Shown here piece after piece: positions 42,826 through 53,451 of a stretch of 64,000 nucleotides of DNA. The stretch is from Balanoglossus misakiensis (taxonomy: Eukaryota; Hemichordata). The translations under genes and the position numbers were made by a program. The stretch covers positions 3,224,001-3,288,000 of the forward strand of contig CM082588.2 in NCBI GenBank assembly GCA_040954595.2. Direction: 5' to 3'. How positions within the stretch are numbered: the stretch's first letter is position 1; every line of letters starts with the position of its first letter. The notes below the pieces were generated by a model. It saw only the letters and a program-made list of their open reading frames with translations, searched no databases and had not been told where the DNA came from.

Positions 42826-45800
42826 CTGCAACAGCTGTTTGTTAATTCAAATTCAACAGTAAAAGAAAGGATCACATATTTTACAAGATGACAGAACAGA
42901 CTGGCGGTACTCACGAAAAGTCCCTTTTTGAATGTGTCTTCTCCCAAGAAGTAAAACATCATCTTGACCAGTGCAGGGCCCTGCAGTAAAAATAGAACGT
43001 TATTTGTTTTCTCGTTATTGAGCCATCATAATGCGCGGATTTGTTCCATTGTAAAAAGGGCAGACATATGCAACATTGGTAGATTATATATTAATTCTGT
43101 ACTAGCATATGCATGATAGACATGTCTTGATATACATGTACATGTACATAGAAACGCGTTACACTGCACGCCCTTTTTCTACGAGAGTCAGTAAGCGCAC
43201 AATTTACAAATCTGTCAGAGAGAAGTGACTCCACTTCGAGCTAATGATGTGTATGTGATTGACAAGATCTTTCTTCGCTCGCATCTCAACGTGACGATCT
43301 GCTAAGACCTACACCGTACCAGAAAAGTCTAACGACCACATTCAAATTTTACAAGGCAGTAAAACAAATGCGTGTTCACAACACTTCGGAAGGTTATTTG
43401 GTGCCGAGTTTGTCCCGCTAGAATATGGCCAACCGATGAGGTGACCGCTGAAGGTACGGCTATTACTTTAAATAACATACGTCCCGGCTTACTGGATTGA
43501 CAGCGATTGAATTCAAATGTCATCCTCCTGACTCATATCGAAGTCAGTTGGAGCGCCAGCGCGGATGATGACTGAATATTATATCACGCTTGCTTAACTC
43601 GCGGTAAAATGGACTGTAAGCTAAACCCATAAGTAATTGGGTGGCTTCCAAGTCGGTTCATAAATATAAATTGACTGTTGAATTTTACCCCGCTTGCTCT
43701 GATGCCTGTACCCTTGATTTTTCGGTGGCGAAGTGTGCAGGGCACTTACTCACTCGTGTTTCACAGATTTTCAGAAAATAATGACATTCTTCCAAATCCG
43801 ACAAATATTTGCCATATTAAAGTGTGTGACGAGTCTCTTTGAAAACAAAGAAGACAGAGTGCTCACCATCTTGTTTTCATAAAACAATCACTACATTAAC
43901 GATTCCCCATAAAGCTAACACAGAGATTGGCGGCCATTTTGAAATTCAAACTTTCATATGAATTGTAAGTATTAATGTATCATAAAACAATACGCATACA
44001 ATTAATAATGGCTTATAAGCAAATTACATTTAGTTACTTTAACATGAAGTATAGAAAAAGTACAGCAGTAATAAACGTTTTCGAGTCGTTAAATTTCGAT
44101 TTTCCCCCAGGCTCAAATTATTCAAATTTATCTATCCAAACTGAAACCGATAACAAGTAAGCAATCATGAGTGGCCCGGGGCAAGATGAAAAATATCAGT
44201 TGTTCTATATTTAGCCATGAAATCCCATCACAGGAAACAGCAGAAGCTAGAGTTTGTTAAAGAGAGATCTCTTGAACGATCTTGATTCAATTTGACTGTT
44301 GATATTTAGCCGTTGATAATTTCGTAATGTCCATCAACAACAGGTTAACCCTTCTAACATCTGCTCAAATGGGTAAACGACCTCGCGAAAAAAAAATTCT
44401 AGCAACTATTGCAAGCAATATTACCGCAAATTGAATAAACGAATAAAAGGTTAACATCTTGCTATATCCCTTACCTTTTGGTACGCGATCATATCAAAGT
44501 TGTCGATAATCTCTATCGGTGTGCTGACTTCCTGGTAAACCGGATGTGACGTCGACAACGAATCCATGATGAACACTTTGTGTAAGTCGTTGGTCAAAAA
44601 CTGCTGATCTGTCTGAGACATGATGTGAAGAAACAAAAAAGAGGGAAATATTTAGAGTGAGTTTCTGTTCAGGACATTCAAAATCTCGTCTTTTCACACT
44701 ACTTCTACGAAATGCAACCGCAAAGAGTTTAAATACTGCAGTCATGAAGTCTCCAATATTTTGAATCAAAAATCTTACCATGTAAAAATCCGGGTGCACG
44801 TGATCCACAGCTTTTAATCCCATAAATGTAGCGAAGCTTTCCTTCAGCCAAAGTTCGTCCCACCAAGCCTGGGTCACTAAATTACTGTGCCACTAAAACA
44901 GAACAATAACGTTGTCATCACCAAAAATCACGAATAAGAGTGATATTAAAATACTCCAGTTAACAAACGTTTCCACAGTTTTATTATTAAACTGAACTAG
45001 GCTCGAACCGTCTGGCCACTGGATAGCGCACAAATCACACGGTCGTGCTTCCAATATCTACAGGCTTTTTGATCACATTACCTGGTGACTCAATTCATGG
45101 CCTATGACCAGAGCGATCCACTGTTTATCCCTGCTCGATGAGGTGCCCTCTTTATAGAGAAGGACTTGCTCGCGAAACGTGTTCAGTCCCCAGTTCTCCA
45201 TACCAGAAGCAAGAAGGGTTGGCAAGGCGATCATGTCTGAAAACCGCATAAAGAATCAATCGCTTAATTTAACGGTTGTTAGCTCATGTATGGCCTCTTA
45301 AAATGACAATCTAATTTGTAAAACGTACTGTTTTCGTCCCTGAGGGAGGTATCTTGACTTAAATCAGCACTCATATTATCGAAGAACAATTGGTGATAAT
45401 GTGCACGGTGTGTTTCACACAAAAATGCATTTTACGAAATTAAGTAATAATTATTTGAAGTTAGTACAGACCTCAATCGGAAAGGTGTGTCGTACGTTAG
45501 TCAACTGAACACTGTAGTTAATTCTAAAAAGGTGATTTATTGAGAAATTATATTTCAAAATAACGTACCCATTTTCGGAAGAGAATAGGGAATCGAAGCA
45601 TAGGATTCAAGATAAGTGAAGATCCTTGGTCCAATATCCATGGCGTACTGCACTTGGTCTAATGCTCCCTTTCTTGCCCATACCCTAAACTAAGACAATT
45701 GAAAAATACATATCATTATCATCATCATCATCATCATCATGGACCCCAATATGATATGCGACTCACAAAGATTAAGTAAAAGATTCGAATGTACTCACAT

Positions 45801-47308
45801 CAACTCTTTCATCAAGGATCCTATACGTTTCTGTATACGTAAAGTCACAGACTATAAAAGCCAGCAGGTATGTGGACATTTTGGGTGTGGTTTGAAAGTG
45901 CGTGGCTATCCATCCGTCCGGACGTTCCTCTCGGCCTTGGGGTTCGGGTAACTCCGGCATATTTGATAGAGCTATGTATTCTGGACGATGCACGATGGTG
46001 ACGCTGAAATTTGTCTTGTAGCTGGGTTCGTCGAAACACGGAAAGACTTGTCTTGCAGCAACAGGTGACAAGAACGATGCGGCTATCAATCTACAAAACA
46101 AAATAAACAACTCTGTGAGACTTAGAGTTATTCAGAAATTCCACCTCAAGTTTGTGAAACCCAACGTCAAGTAGCTCTCTCTCTCTCTCTCTCTCGTATA
46201 CATGACATTAAGTTTAAGGGAGCACACTCATTTAATGTTAGATGTTTGACTAAATCAGCATCAGCATTGCTTACTTTGTATTGGGTTAAATCAAGCAGAA
46301 GACCATCCGCGATCGAAGGTCAATAATCCTCCTCCTATTTTGTACAAACACATCTCTAACCCCTGACACTAAGCCTTCTGGAAATGACTAATAGTCCTGC
46401 CAGATAGACTATCATAAACGCACGTTGCTTATTGATTCGTATGTGTGTGTGTGACGGTGTGGGGTTGGGCGTTGTTGTAGGACGATTTATTGTTGCGTTC
46501 AATGTCTTAGATCGCGACTTTCAGCGCAAATTCATGCCGCAGCGAGTTCTTTTTTGTCAGTTTCGCTTGATGTCAAAGGCAGCTGTGAATTTGTAAAAAG
46601 TTTGTATTTTCTGCCCCAGTAGTTTAGGATACCGCAATCTTACCTCAGTTTTCCATTTTCATCTATGTAACCGCTTTGATAAATGCCGTTACTGTCGCCG
46701 ATCGTTCCGCTGAAATGTAATCCGAGCGTGTACTCCTCGCCTTTGACAAGTTTACCGTCCAGGGTGAGTATGACGTGGTAAAAGCGCTCTGAATAGATGG
46801 GTTTGCCAACAATTTGCGGTACATTTATCGTTCTCTTGTGCCGGCCGCTAAGAGAATAATCGGAGATTTTTATCGTGTGACTTTGCAAGAGGATGAATGA
46901 TGTTGGTTCCAGGCACTGCAGGGTGATCTCCACGTATCCCTTTATGAGGCGTTTCTCGATCAGCGGTTGCACTTCAACTTTGTAAAACGACGGCATCAGC
47001 GACGACGGCAAGCGCCAGTCGTCCCAGGAGGGGCCGTGCTTGAGCGGCGCTGGCGTCGGCGACTCGGTGGCGGCGTTCTCGTCGCACTCCGGCCGCTTGC
47101 TGACGAAGATGACGAGCAAGACCAGCGCCAGGCAGAGGAGGAGAACGGCGATGGCCAGGAACGCGGCTTTGTACTTGGAGAGGTACAGCCCCGTGGTGTG
47201 CGCGGTGGAGTAGCCGGCTATGTGCACCTCGATCTCCTTCGGCGATTTGTCCGAGTAGTTCACGTTGTTAGCCAGGTGCGTCTGCGTTTGCGTTGGCGAG
47301 TTCGCCAT
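39017..47308 (-). CDS. Membrane M1 zinc aminopeptidase (aminopeptidase N-like), 18 exons
   Basis: Coding exons, 5' to 3': 47308-46644, 46090-45799, 45689-45569, 45236-45082, 44892-44779, 44612-44475, 42980-42915, 42726-42661, 42455-42274, 42112-42024, 41577-41444, 41288-41085, 40908-40835, 40685-40581, 40405-40238, 39939-39799, 39532-39451, 39187-39017. All introns are GT-AG and phases agree, giving 2,967 nt and 988 aa, close to the usual 960-1,020. It is a type II membrane ectopeptidase: short cytosolic tail, membrane anchor 48-69, acidic/Pro stalk, beta domain, catalytic domain, then a helical ERAP1_C-like half. Zinc ligands are His406, His410 (HELSH) and Glu429; Glu407 is the catalytic base and Tyr493 stabilises the transition state. 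The exopeptidase motif reads S-G-M-E-N (370-374) instead of G-x-M-E-N, and WFGN/NEGFA read WHSN/KESFA. Peptide specificity is therefore uncertain. The ATG at 47308 (GCC-ATG-G) is preferred over an upstream GTG. Confidence 0.93.
39972..40012. repeat. (AAAC)n intronic microsatellite
   Basis: AAAC tetramers inside an aminopeptidase intron (between exons 15 and 16). Confidence 0.85.
42796..42825. repeat. (TTG)n intronic microsatellite
   Basis: About ten TTG triplets in the intron between aminopeptidase exons 7 and 8. Confidence 0.9.
45717..45740. repeat. (ATC)n intronic microsatellite
   Basis: About eight ATC triplets in the short intron between aminopeptidase exons 2 and 3. Confidence 0.9.
46175..46195. 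repeat. (CT)n intronic microsatellite
   Basis: About ten CT units in the intron between first exon 1a and exon 2. Confidence 0.9.
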
Positions 47309-47471
47309 GGCGCCCAGAGAGTCGATTGACGTCGACGATCGCGGCGGCCAACAATACACACAGCGCGCAGGACCAGCAGGCTTCCGACACTGTTTGCCGG
47401 CCCGCCAACATGCATGGAATAACCGCCGACCAATCCAAGCTAATTTGAGGCAATTCCATTCCGCCGATCAG

Positions 47472-47478
47472 TTATATA
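47472..47478 (-). promoter_or_regulatory. TATA-like box upstream of aminopeptidase exon 1a
   Basis: TATATAA on the minus strand, 164 bp upstream of the exon 1a start codon, so a start site near 47445 would leave a 5' UTR of about 135 nt. An ATTGG (inverted CCAAT) lies between TATA and ATG. Motif match only. Confidence 0.35.
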
Positions 47479-50403
47479 CTGGAAGCGGAAAAACAATGAA
47501 TACGCTTTGCGCCGGTCATGACTAAGTAATGGAAAGTTTATCCCGTCCTGATTGCCTGCTCGATATCGGTGTATTCTTGTGCATTTAACGACCAGTCAAG
47601 CGGCCACATCATCGCTGCCTTGTAGTCACCAAGCGGTGAATAATGAGTCAGATCGGAGCCGATTAACGGCAAGAATACCTTGGAACGTTTCAAGGCAACG
47701 GAAATATTGTTGTTTTTTCCAATGCATATGATATTAAGGTTACCCGCACTGACTTGCGAGAAAAGCACAAAGTGAGTCACTGTCGGAATAAATCATGGAA
47801 AAGTGCGTTTATTACATTCGCAACTTTCTTATATACAACTTCCACAATGCACATTCGTCGACAGATGCATACCAACAACTTATGAACGCAAAAATATTCC
47901 AACCCCTTGGACACATTCAATAGATGATTTTCCGCTCATTACGAGATCTCGCGAGACGTGGTTAAAATTGTACCGTTCAACACGAAGTGAAAACATCGTT
48001 TAATCTAATTATGATCCAAAGGCATCATCCGTGTGCTTCGCGGTCTTCTAATGAATTAGCGCAATGAAACCATGCAACGTATCAGTTAATTGAAAGGGTT
48101 CATCAAATACTCGGTAAATCTGGATTTGTATGGCTTATTTCACATGGTCATTAAATCTGCCAATTAGCTTTCTTTGGGAAGAAACTTTCACTGACACGTA
48201 GTGCGCAGAGATCAGATGACTTTGATAGTTTTGCTTTCATTAACCGTTTTGTCACTAAAAATTGAAGAAGTCAAAGTGCGTCATAAAAACAAACTCCGTG
48301 GCTGCCATGATCTCTGAACTTGTGGCGTTTGAACACGTCGTAAAACAACCACACACATTTAAATGTCTAGCGTCTTCATCTCGGCGCCGTGACACTGCTG
48401 TCATAAAATTGAACTATTCAATAAATTGGATAAAATATCCACACAAATCCTCGAATCATTTGGGGTCGTGTTCCTTTGATGTCAGTTGTTACTGTCGAAG
48501 ACCTTTGAAGCGACTTTGATTCAATATTTTAAAGGGCGGGTGTCGTCGCGTCTGCGGCTGCGCATATGGGTCCTTTTTTATATAAATAACGCACATCCAC
48601 AATGTTTAAGAGCGGCGAAGTAAAAACAATGTAAATGTTACGATGTCCATAAGGGGAACGATTAGTCGTTACTTATTGTACATCTCATCCTCGCGTACAT
48701 TTGATATCACATTTGCTGCTTGCACGGGTCCCCTACGACCTTTGCGAGCGATGTGTCGACGAATGTATCACTTCAATCGTGTTTAACGAGGGGGCACAAC
48801 CGAGAAATTCGACGCTTGGGGGAGCTGTTGAACTCGGGGTGTTTGGGCGTGTGGACTTGGAACTGTCGTGTCCTTCACGAGAAATCAACACCCAGTCCCA
48901 TCTTGATTGATCGCCGGAGAATCTCCGCGGCACCAGCGGAACTAGGTCGTCACCCATGGAGACCGAGGGTCACGGCTTTTTCTAATGCGAGATTTGATGA
49001 GCAGAAACCTTACACCGCCCCGCGGACCACATATGAAGTCGTGTTCATATCAGGCATGTTTTAACTTTGTAAATTGCCGCTGCTTTGGCAGCCCCGAGAG
49101 TTAAGGCTGCTACCAAATGATAACATATTATCACATTCTGATGTAGGCATTGATGTTACAGACAAAAATATCCATACTTCCATACCATCTGGGTTTATAA
49201 TCATCATGTTTAAAAATTATGTTCAGCTATCAAAATTAACGTCGACAGCATGTAAAGCATGTTTTCTATCATTATAGAACAAAGCGACATGGGTGCAATG
49301 GAATCTTGTGAAGACTCGTCAAGTTGGAATCATATCATAAGAAAAACCGTCCGACAGACACATACGTTGACCAAGGCTCATATCTGTAGCTGTCTGTCAC
49401 TCAGCCATACCAAGAATATTTTGATTGCATGTCGTATCATAACATATAGAACATATTTCACAAGTCAGTTATTGTACCTATGTGTCTGTGCTGTAGTTTG
49501 AATTACTGATTCAGGTAATTTAGCATGTAGAGACCATGATGAGTGACAGAGCATGTGGTGAGTGGCTGTGCACATTACAAGTATCCGATTGCACTGACTG
49601 TGTGATGGTCATAGACCGACGCAGTTGGCTTTAATCATGATATTTTATAGGGGCATGACAATGGACCTATAACAAGTATTCTCCCTCTCAATTACATTAT
49701 ATTTCGAATAACGTCATGATAATAGGATCATCGACATCGAGTATCAAGGTCAGATCGATGTCACCTCACAGTGACCCGGTGCGGCAACTTCAACCAGTGA
49801 ATCATCGACACGGTCAGACATATATACATGTACGCAGTAATGCTAAGTTGGTGTTAAAGCAATGGATATTCATATCCTATCTCTACAACAATATTTCACT
49901 CAATGAGCAACTGGAATTGAGACGCAACTGTAGATATCTAAGTAGTGCGTAGCAATTTCAAGCTGGCATTATTAGATTGTTACAATCAGTTTTAATGATT
50001 AATAGACCAAAGTAATTAACCACACTTCATCACAGAATACGGCCGCGCCAAAGAGTCCCACTATCCTTAAAATGCAAAACTAAAAGCTTCGTGTGTTAAT
50101 ATATCAGCATTCTATTACTCACATGGCCTGTCTGTTAGTTTTTCATGACAGATATAGTGACACATGCATTACATGTAAGCTATGGCATCACTGTCACCTG
50201 TTGCCCATCTATAACCATTTGAGACAATGATTGGCCATAACTGTGGACCTACACGAGCGAACTGTACTTTTTGGTGCACAATGCCGTCACTCTCTACTTG
50301 GATATTTTAGTCTACTTGGAATATTAATTCATAAAGAAATAGTGACATGTAGTTTATACATCATCATTCACGGGAGGTGAACATGGCGATATAAAGGACT
50401 CAC
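47479..50403. other. Interval between the two aminopeptidase first exons; no gene seen
   Basis: If 50404-51203 is an alternative first exon, this is part of its first intron. No aminopeptidase-like exon (no zinc, FPCFDEP or C-terminal motifs) was found here on the minus strand. A minus-strand frame of 80 codons (47538-47780) and overlapping frames at 48.7-49.06 kb match nothing I recognise. Confidence 0.5.
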
Positions 50404-51203
50404 CCCGTGGTGTTATACGAATCGTTCCCCGTCTGATAACGTGAGAGGTAGAGACCAAACCAGCCAGGCGCACCATTTTCGCTCTCGTCGTCCACGTCCA
50501 TCTGGACACTGAAGTTGCCGATCTTCAGCAAGTACTGCCGATTGGCTTCTAGCTTTCGATCGAGGACCACGGTGTAGTAGTGGAACTCGTCGTACCAGAG
50601 GGTCTCCACGACGGTGAGGTTATCTCCTGTGTCCCGGTCTCTCACCGAGACAGAGTCGTTCTCCACATTCAGGTAGAAGGAAGTAGCGTGCAACAGAATG
50701 ACCCTGGTCGGTTGTTCGCACGTTATCAATGTTTCCACGGCGCCTTCGAATCTCGCTTCTTGCAGGTCGATTTTCAGTTCGATGTCGTAAAAGCTCGGCT
50801 TCACCGTACCTGGTAGTCGTGGGTCTGACCATAGAGTTTCCAGGTCACTTTCAAGAGCATAGTCTATCTCCGTCGAAGAATTCTCGGCTGGTCCTCCCGT
50901 CAAGCCATCGGTAGAAGTCCCAATCAAGTCTGTCGGTGTCGTATCTTTCACCAGGATCAGCATCAGAGCGATGCCCACTAACGTCAAAATAAGGAACAGA
51001 AGAATGATTGCACCAGTGAATCGCTTGCGAACGTAAAACGGTCTCTCTTTCCGACAACTTTCCTCCTTGGTGAAGTCCCGTGGTTGGGCGGGGGTGCTCA
51101 GGTCGTCGAGCGAGGTGTTGCAGGCCACGTTGCGGAAACCCTGCGGTTCACTATCGGACGTTACCATGCGCGTCAACGCCACGTTCGATTCCGAAGTCTC
51201 CAT
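50404..51203 (-). CDS. Second M1 aminopeptidase N-terminal exon (candidate alternative first exon 1b)
   Basis: From ATG at 51203 this single exon encodes 266 codons plus two nucleotides, ending at a strong GTGAGT donor. The product has a 60-residue cytosolic tail with a basic RKR patch, a membrane anchor (about 65-84), an acidic Thr/Ser stalk, and the start of the aminopeptidase beta domain (RLP-x-x-x-x-PSFY, as in exon 1a). It stops where exon 1a stops and in the same phase (2). Joining it to exon 2 at 46090 keeps frame and gives a protein of about 1,033 aa. It is only distantly similar to exon 1a, so the duplication is old, yet its 800-nt frame is intact. Alternatives are a truncated tandem gene, or a separate gene whose other exons were lost or misassembled. 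That it belongs to the same gene is inference. Confidence 0.8.
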
Positions 51204-51290
51204 CTTGAAGTGGGCGACTGAAACTTGGCAATCAAGTCAAGGAGGGAAACATAAACTTCGCTTCGCCGCACGATCCTGATCAGCGCTTAG

Positions 51291-51324
51291 CTTATACTTC
51301 GGACGGGAGTCATCCCTGGCCAAT
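51291..51324 (-). promoter_or_regulatory. TATA-like and CCAAT-type motifs upstream of exon 1b
   Basis: On the minus strand, ATTGG (51320-51324) is followed by TATAAG (51291-51296), about 90 bp upstream of the exon 1b ATG. Spacing suits a core promoter starting near 51260. Motif match only. Confidence 0.35.
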
Positions 51325-53444
51325 AAAGATAGTCGAGAAACACAAACGCTAACTTCAATCAGCGTTGTCTGTGGAGCATAGACTCAACCTCCCCCAGCAC
51401 GTACACGAGTCACTGGAAGCGAATACTTGAACCCACTCTGGGAGAACCGCTCGAAGACGCCCGCTACCACCAATCATCAAACCACGCTAAATTTAGTGCG
51501 TAATTCCAGCTGACGTATAGATTTCATCCCCCGCTGTGTTATGACGACCATTTGGGTCTGTGTCACCTTAATATTTAACACTGAGTCAGCAGTGCAATGT
51601 AAACGCAGCACCTGAGAAGACCTGCTCCAGCAAGACATAAGCGACGACGCTTTCAAGGCGAAAAAATCGCCACTTTCACTCGGATTTCAACATTTGTGCA
51701 TAACTTTTGATACTGGCCATTCTCTCGATATAAAGGGGACCATGACAGTTACTAAGGTAACTCTAAGTTACTCTAACTTAAAACTGAGAAGACGTGCTCA
51801 AATAGCTGAACCGATGCGTCAGGTGTCAAAAATAGCTGTCAGTGAAATTCCTAAAGCGTAGGTTTATATTTTTCGGGTTCTACTATCGCTTGTTTTATTT
51901 TTCCAATTTGACATCATTATACACATGCAGCATTAAAATGGCCGTCGTATTTAAAACACATGCTGGCACTACCAAGAATAAACCAAACGTTTGCACACTT
52001 TAAAAGACCACTACAAGCTTTAGCTATGGATCCATACGGGTAGCCTGGACAGTCTCAAAAACTCCAACACAACATCTCAGCACAGCGGACATTTGGAAAA
52101 GTCTTTGAGCAATTTGCCCTATGCAACGGCGATGGGGAGTTTAATAAAGACACAGTAGCTGAACGACCTACTTCTCGTGGCTTTTCCATACATTGTAGCT
52201 ATAATCAGATACGGAATATAAATATGATACTCCAAACGCGTAGACATATTTGGCTGGGAATGCTTGACGCATATAGCAATTATTTCGCGGCTGCGACATT
52301 AATAGTCACAGCTTACCACAGCCAACTTTCTTGTGAATTTACGCCATCACACTACGCATCTTCCTACAGAATAAGAACCGGGGGCGCTGCTACAAGTCAA
52401 TGAAGGACGAAAGGGCGAAAAATTTATATTTCATGCCTATATATTTAAGAACGGAAAGTTTGCAGATACCAATATGTGACGACTGGTACAAAATAGTTGA
52501 GAATACATTTTGTGTATACGAATGCCCATATTTGGATGCCGTTTATTAGTGCATGATACTACAAATGGTAGCCAGAAATATAAGTGCACTTTTCCCATTA
52601 GCATAACACAAGGATGGGGCTCTACTATAAATAGGTGTGGCACGAGGTATATTAAACATATCTGCATCATTTTTAGCTTTTGGCCAATTTGATCTGCTAT
52701 CTAAAATTCTAACTTAACTTCTCGTCCTTTCTTTTAATTTTTTTCAAGTTACAAAAAAGATTTTAATCCTAAAATTTGAACAATATCAAATTTTACTCAA
52801 AACGGTCTTTGATGGAAGGTAAATGAAAAAAAATGGTCACGTGTCAGAAGTGCGTAAAGTTAATAATACATTTATAGTTCACTTGGTTTCCATAAATAAA
52901 GCCGATATCCGAAAGGGCTATCTGAGACTTTATTGTGTATCACTCCGAGTAAATGAGTCTGGAATAATTTGGTTTGATCATGGAAATACACTAGATTACA
53001 CAATCCTATTAAAGATTGCGTATATCCATAACGCACTGTCAGACTCGTGAATTTTCCCAATAGTCAAACTAAAGCCAATTTGGCACGTTGTAGTCCGGGA
53101 CTTGGTCGCGTCATGTTTGCTGTTAACGCTTTACTCAGAAATTTGCCTAGACATGTTTACTCACGAGAATTACTCGATTATCTGCAGGGCATAGCGAGAC
53201 AAGACGACACCGTGTTTAGAGGTTAGCGCCAACGGACACCACCAGGTGATATTGAATTCACTTGTTTAACATCTTTGAACTCAATTCTATGTTCTTGCGA
53301 ATATTTAAGTGACTTTATTTTGACACTACCACCAGTACTTTTACTTTTAACTCTAAATTCAAAGTTGGATGTGTAAATAACGCGTGGTAACCAGTCATCT
53401 ATACCATAGATAGGTAAAAACGTATAAGTACATGTATTTTTCAG
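51325..53444. other. Intergenic region between aminopeptidase exon 1b and SLC22 gene
   Basis: AT-rich, no supported exon. The first coding SLC22 exon is preceded by a pyrimidine tract and CAG at 53442-53444, so an untranslated exon and the transporter promoter probably lie in this stretch. I could not place them. Confidence 0.45.
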
Positions 53445-53451
53445 ATTCGAC

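Noticed and set aside
44996-45060. tRNA-like B-box match (CTCGAACC)
   Set aside because: No A box, no cloverleaf pairing, and it lies within an aminopeptidase intron.
47309-47359. Extending the aminopeptidase N-terminus to position 47359
   Set aside because: The upstream start would be GTG. The first ATG at 47308 has a strong context and is followed directly by a normal type II tail and anchor.
48690-49064. Overlapping frames on both strands at 48.7-49.06 kb as a possible gene or transposon fragment
   Set aside because: No recognisable domain, no splice partners and no terminal repeats. Kept only as a mention in the interval description.
47479-50403. A complete second aminopeptidase gene between the two first exons
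   Set aside because: No exon with zinc-site, FPCFDEP or C-terminal motifs is present on the minus strand, so exon 1b has no private downstream exons in this window.
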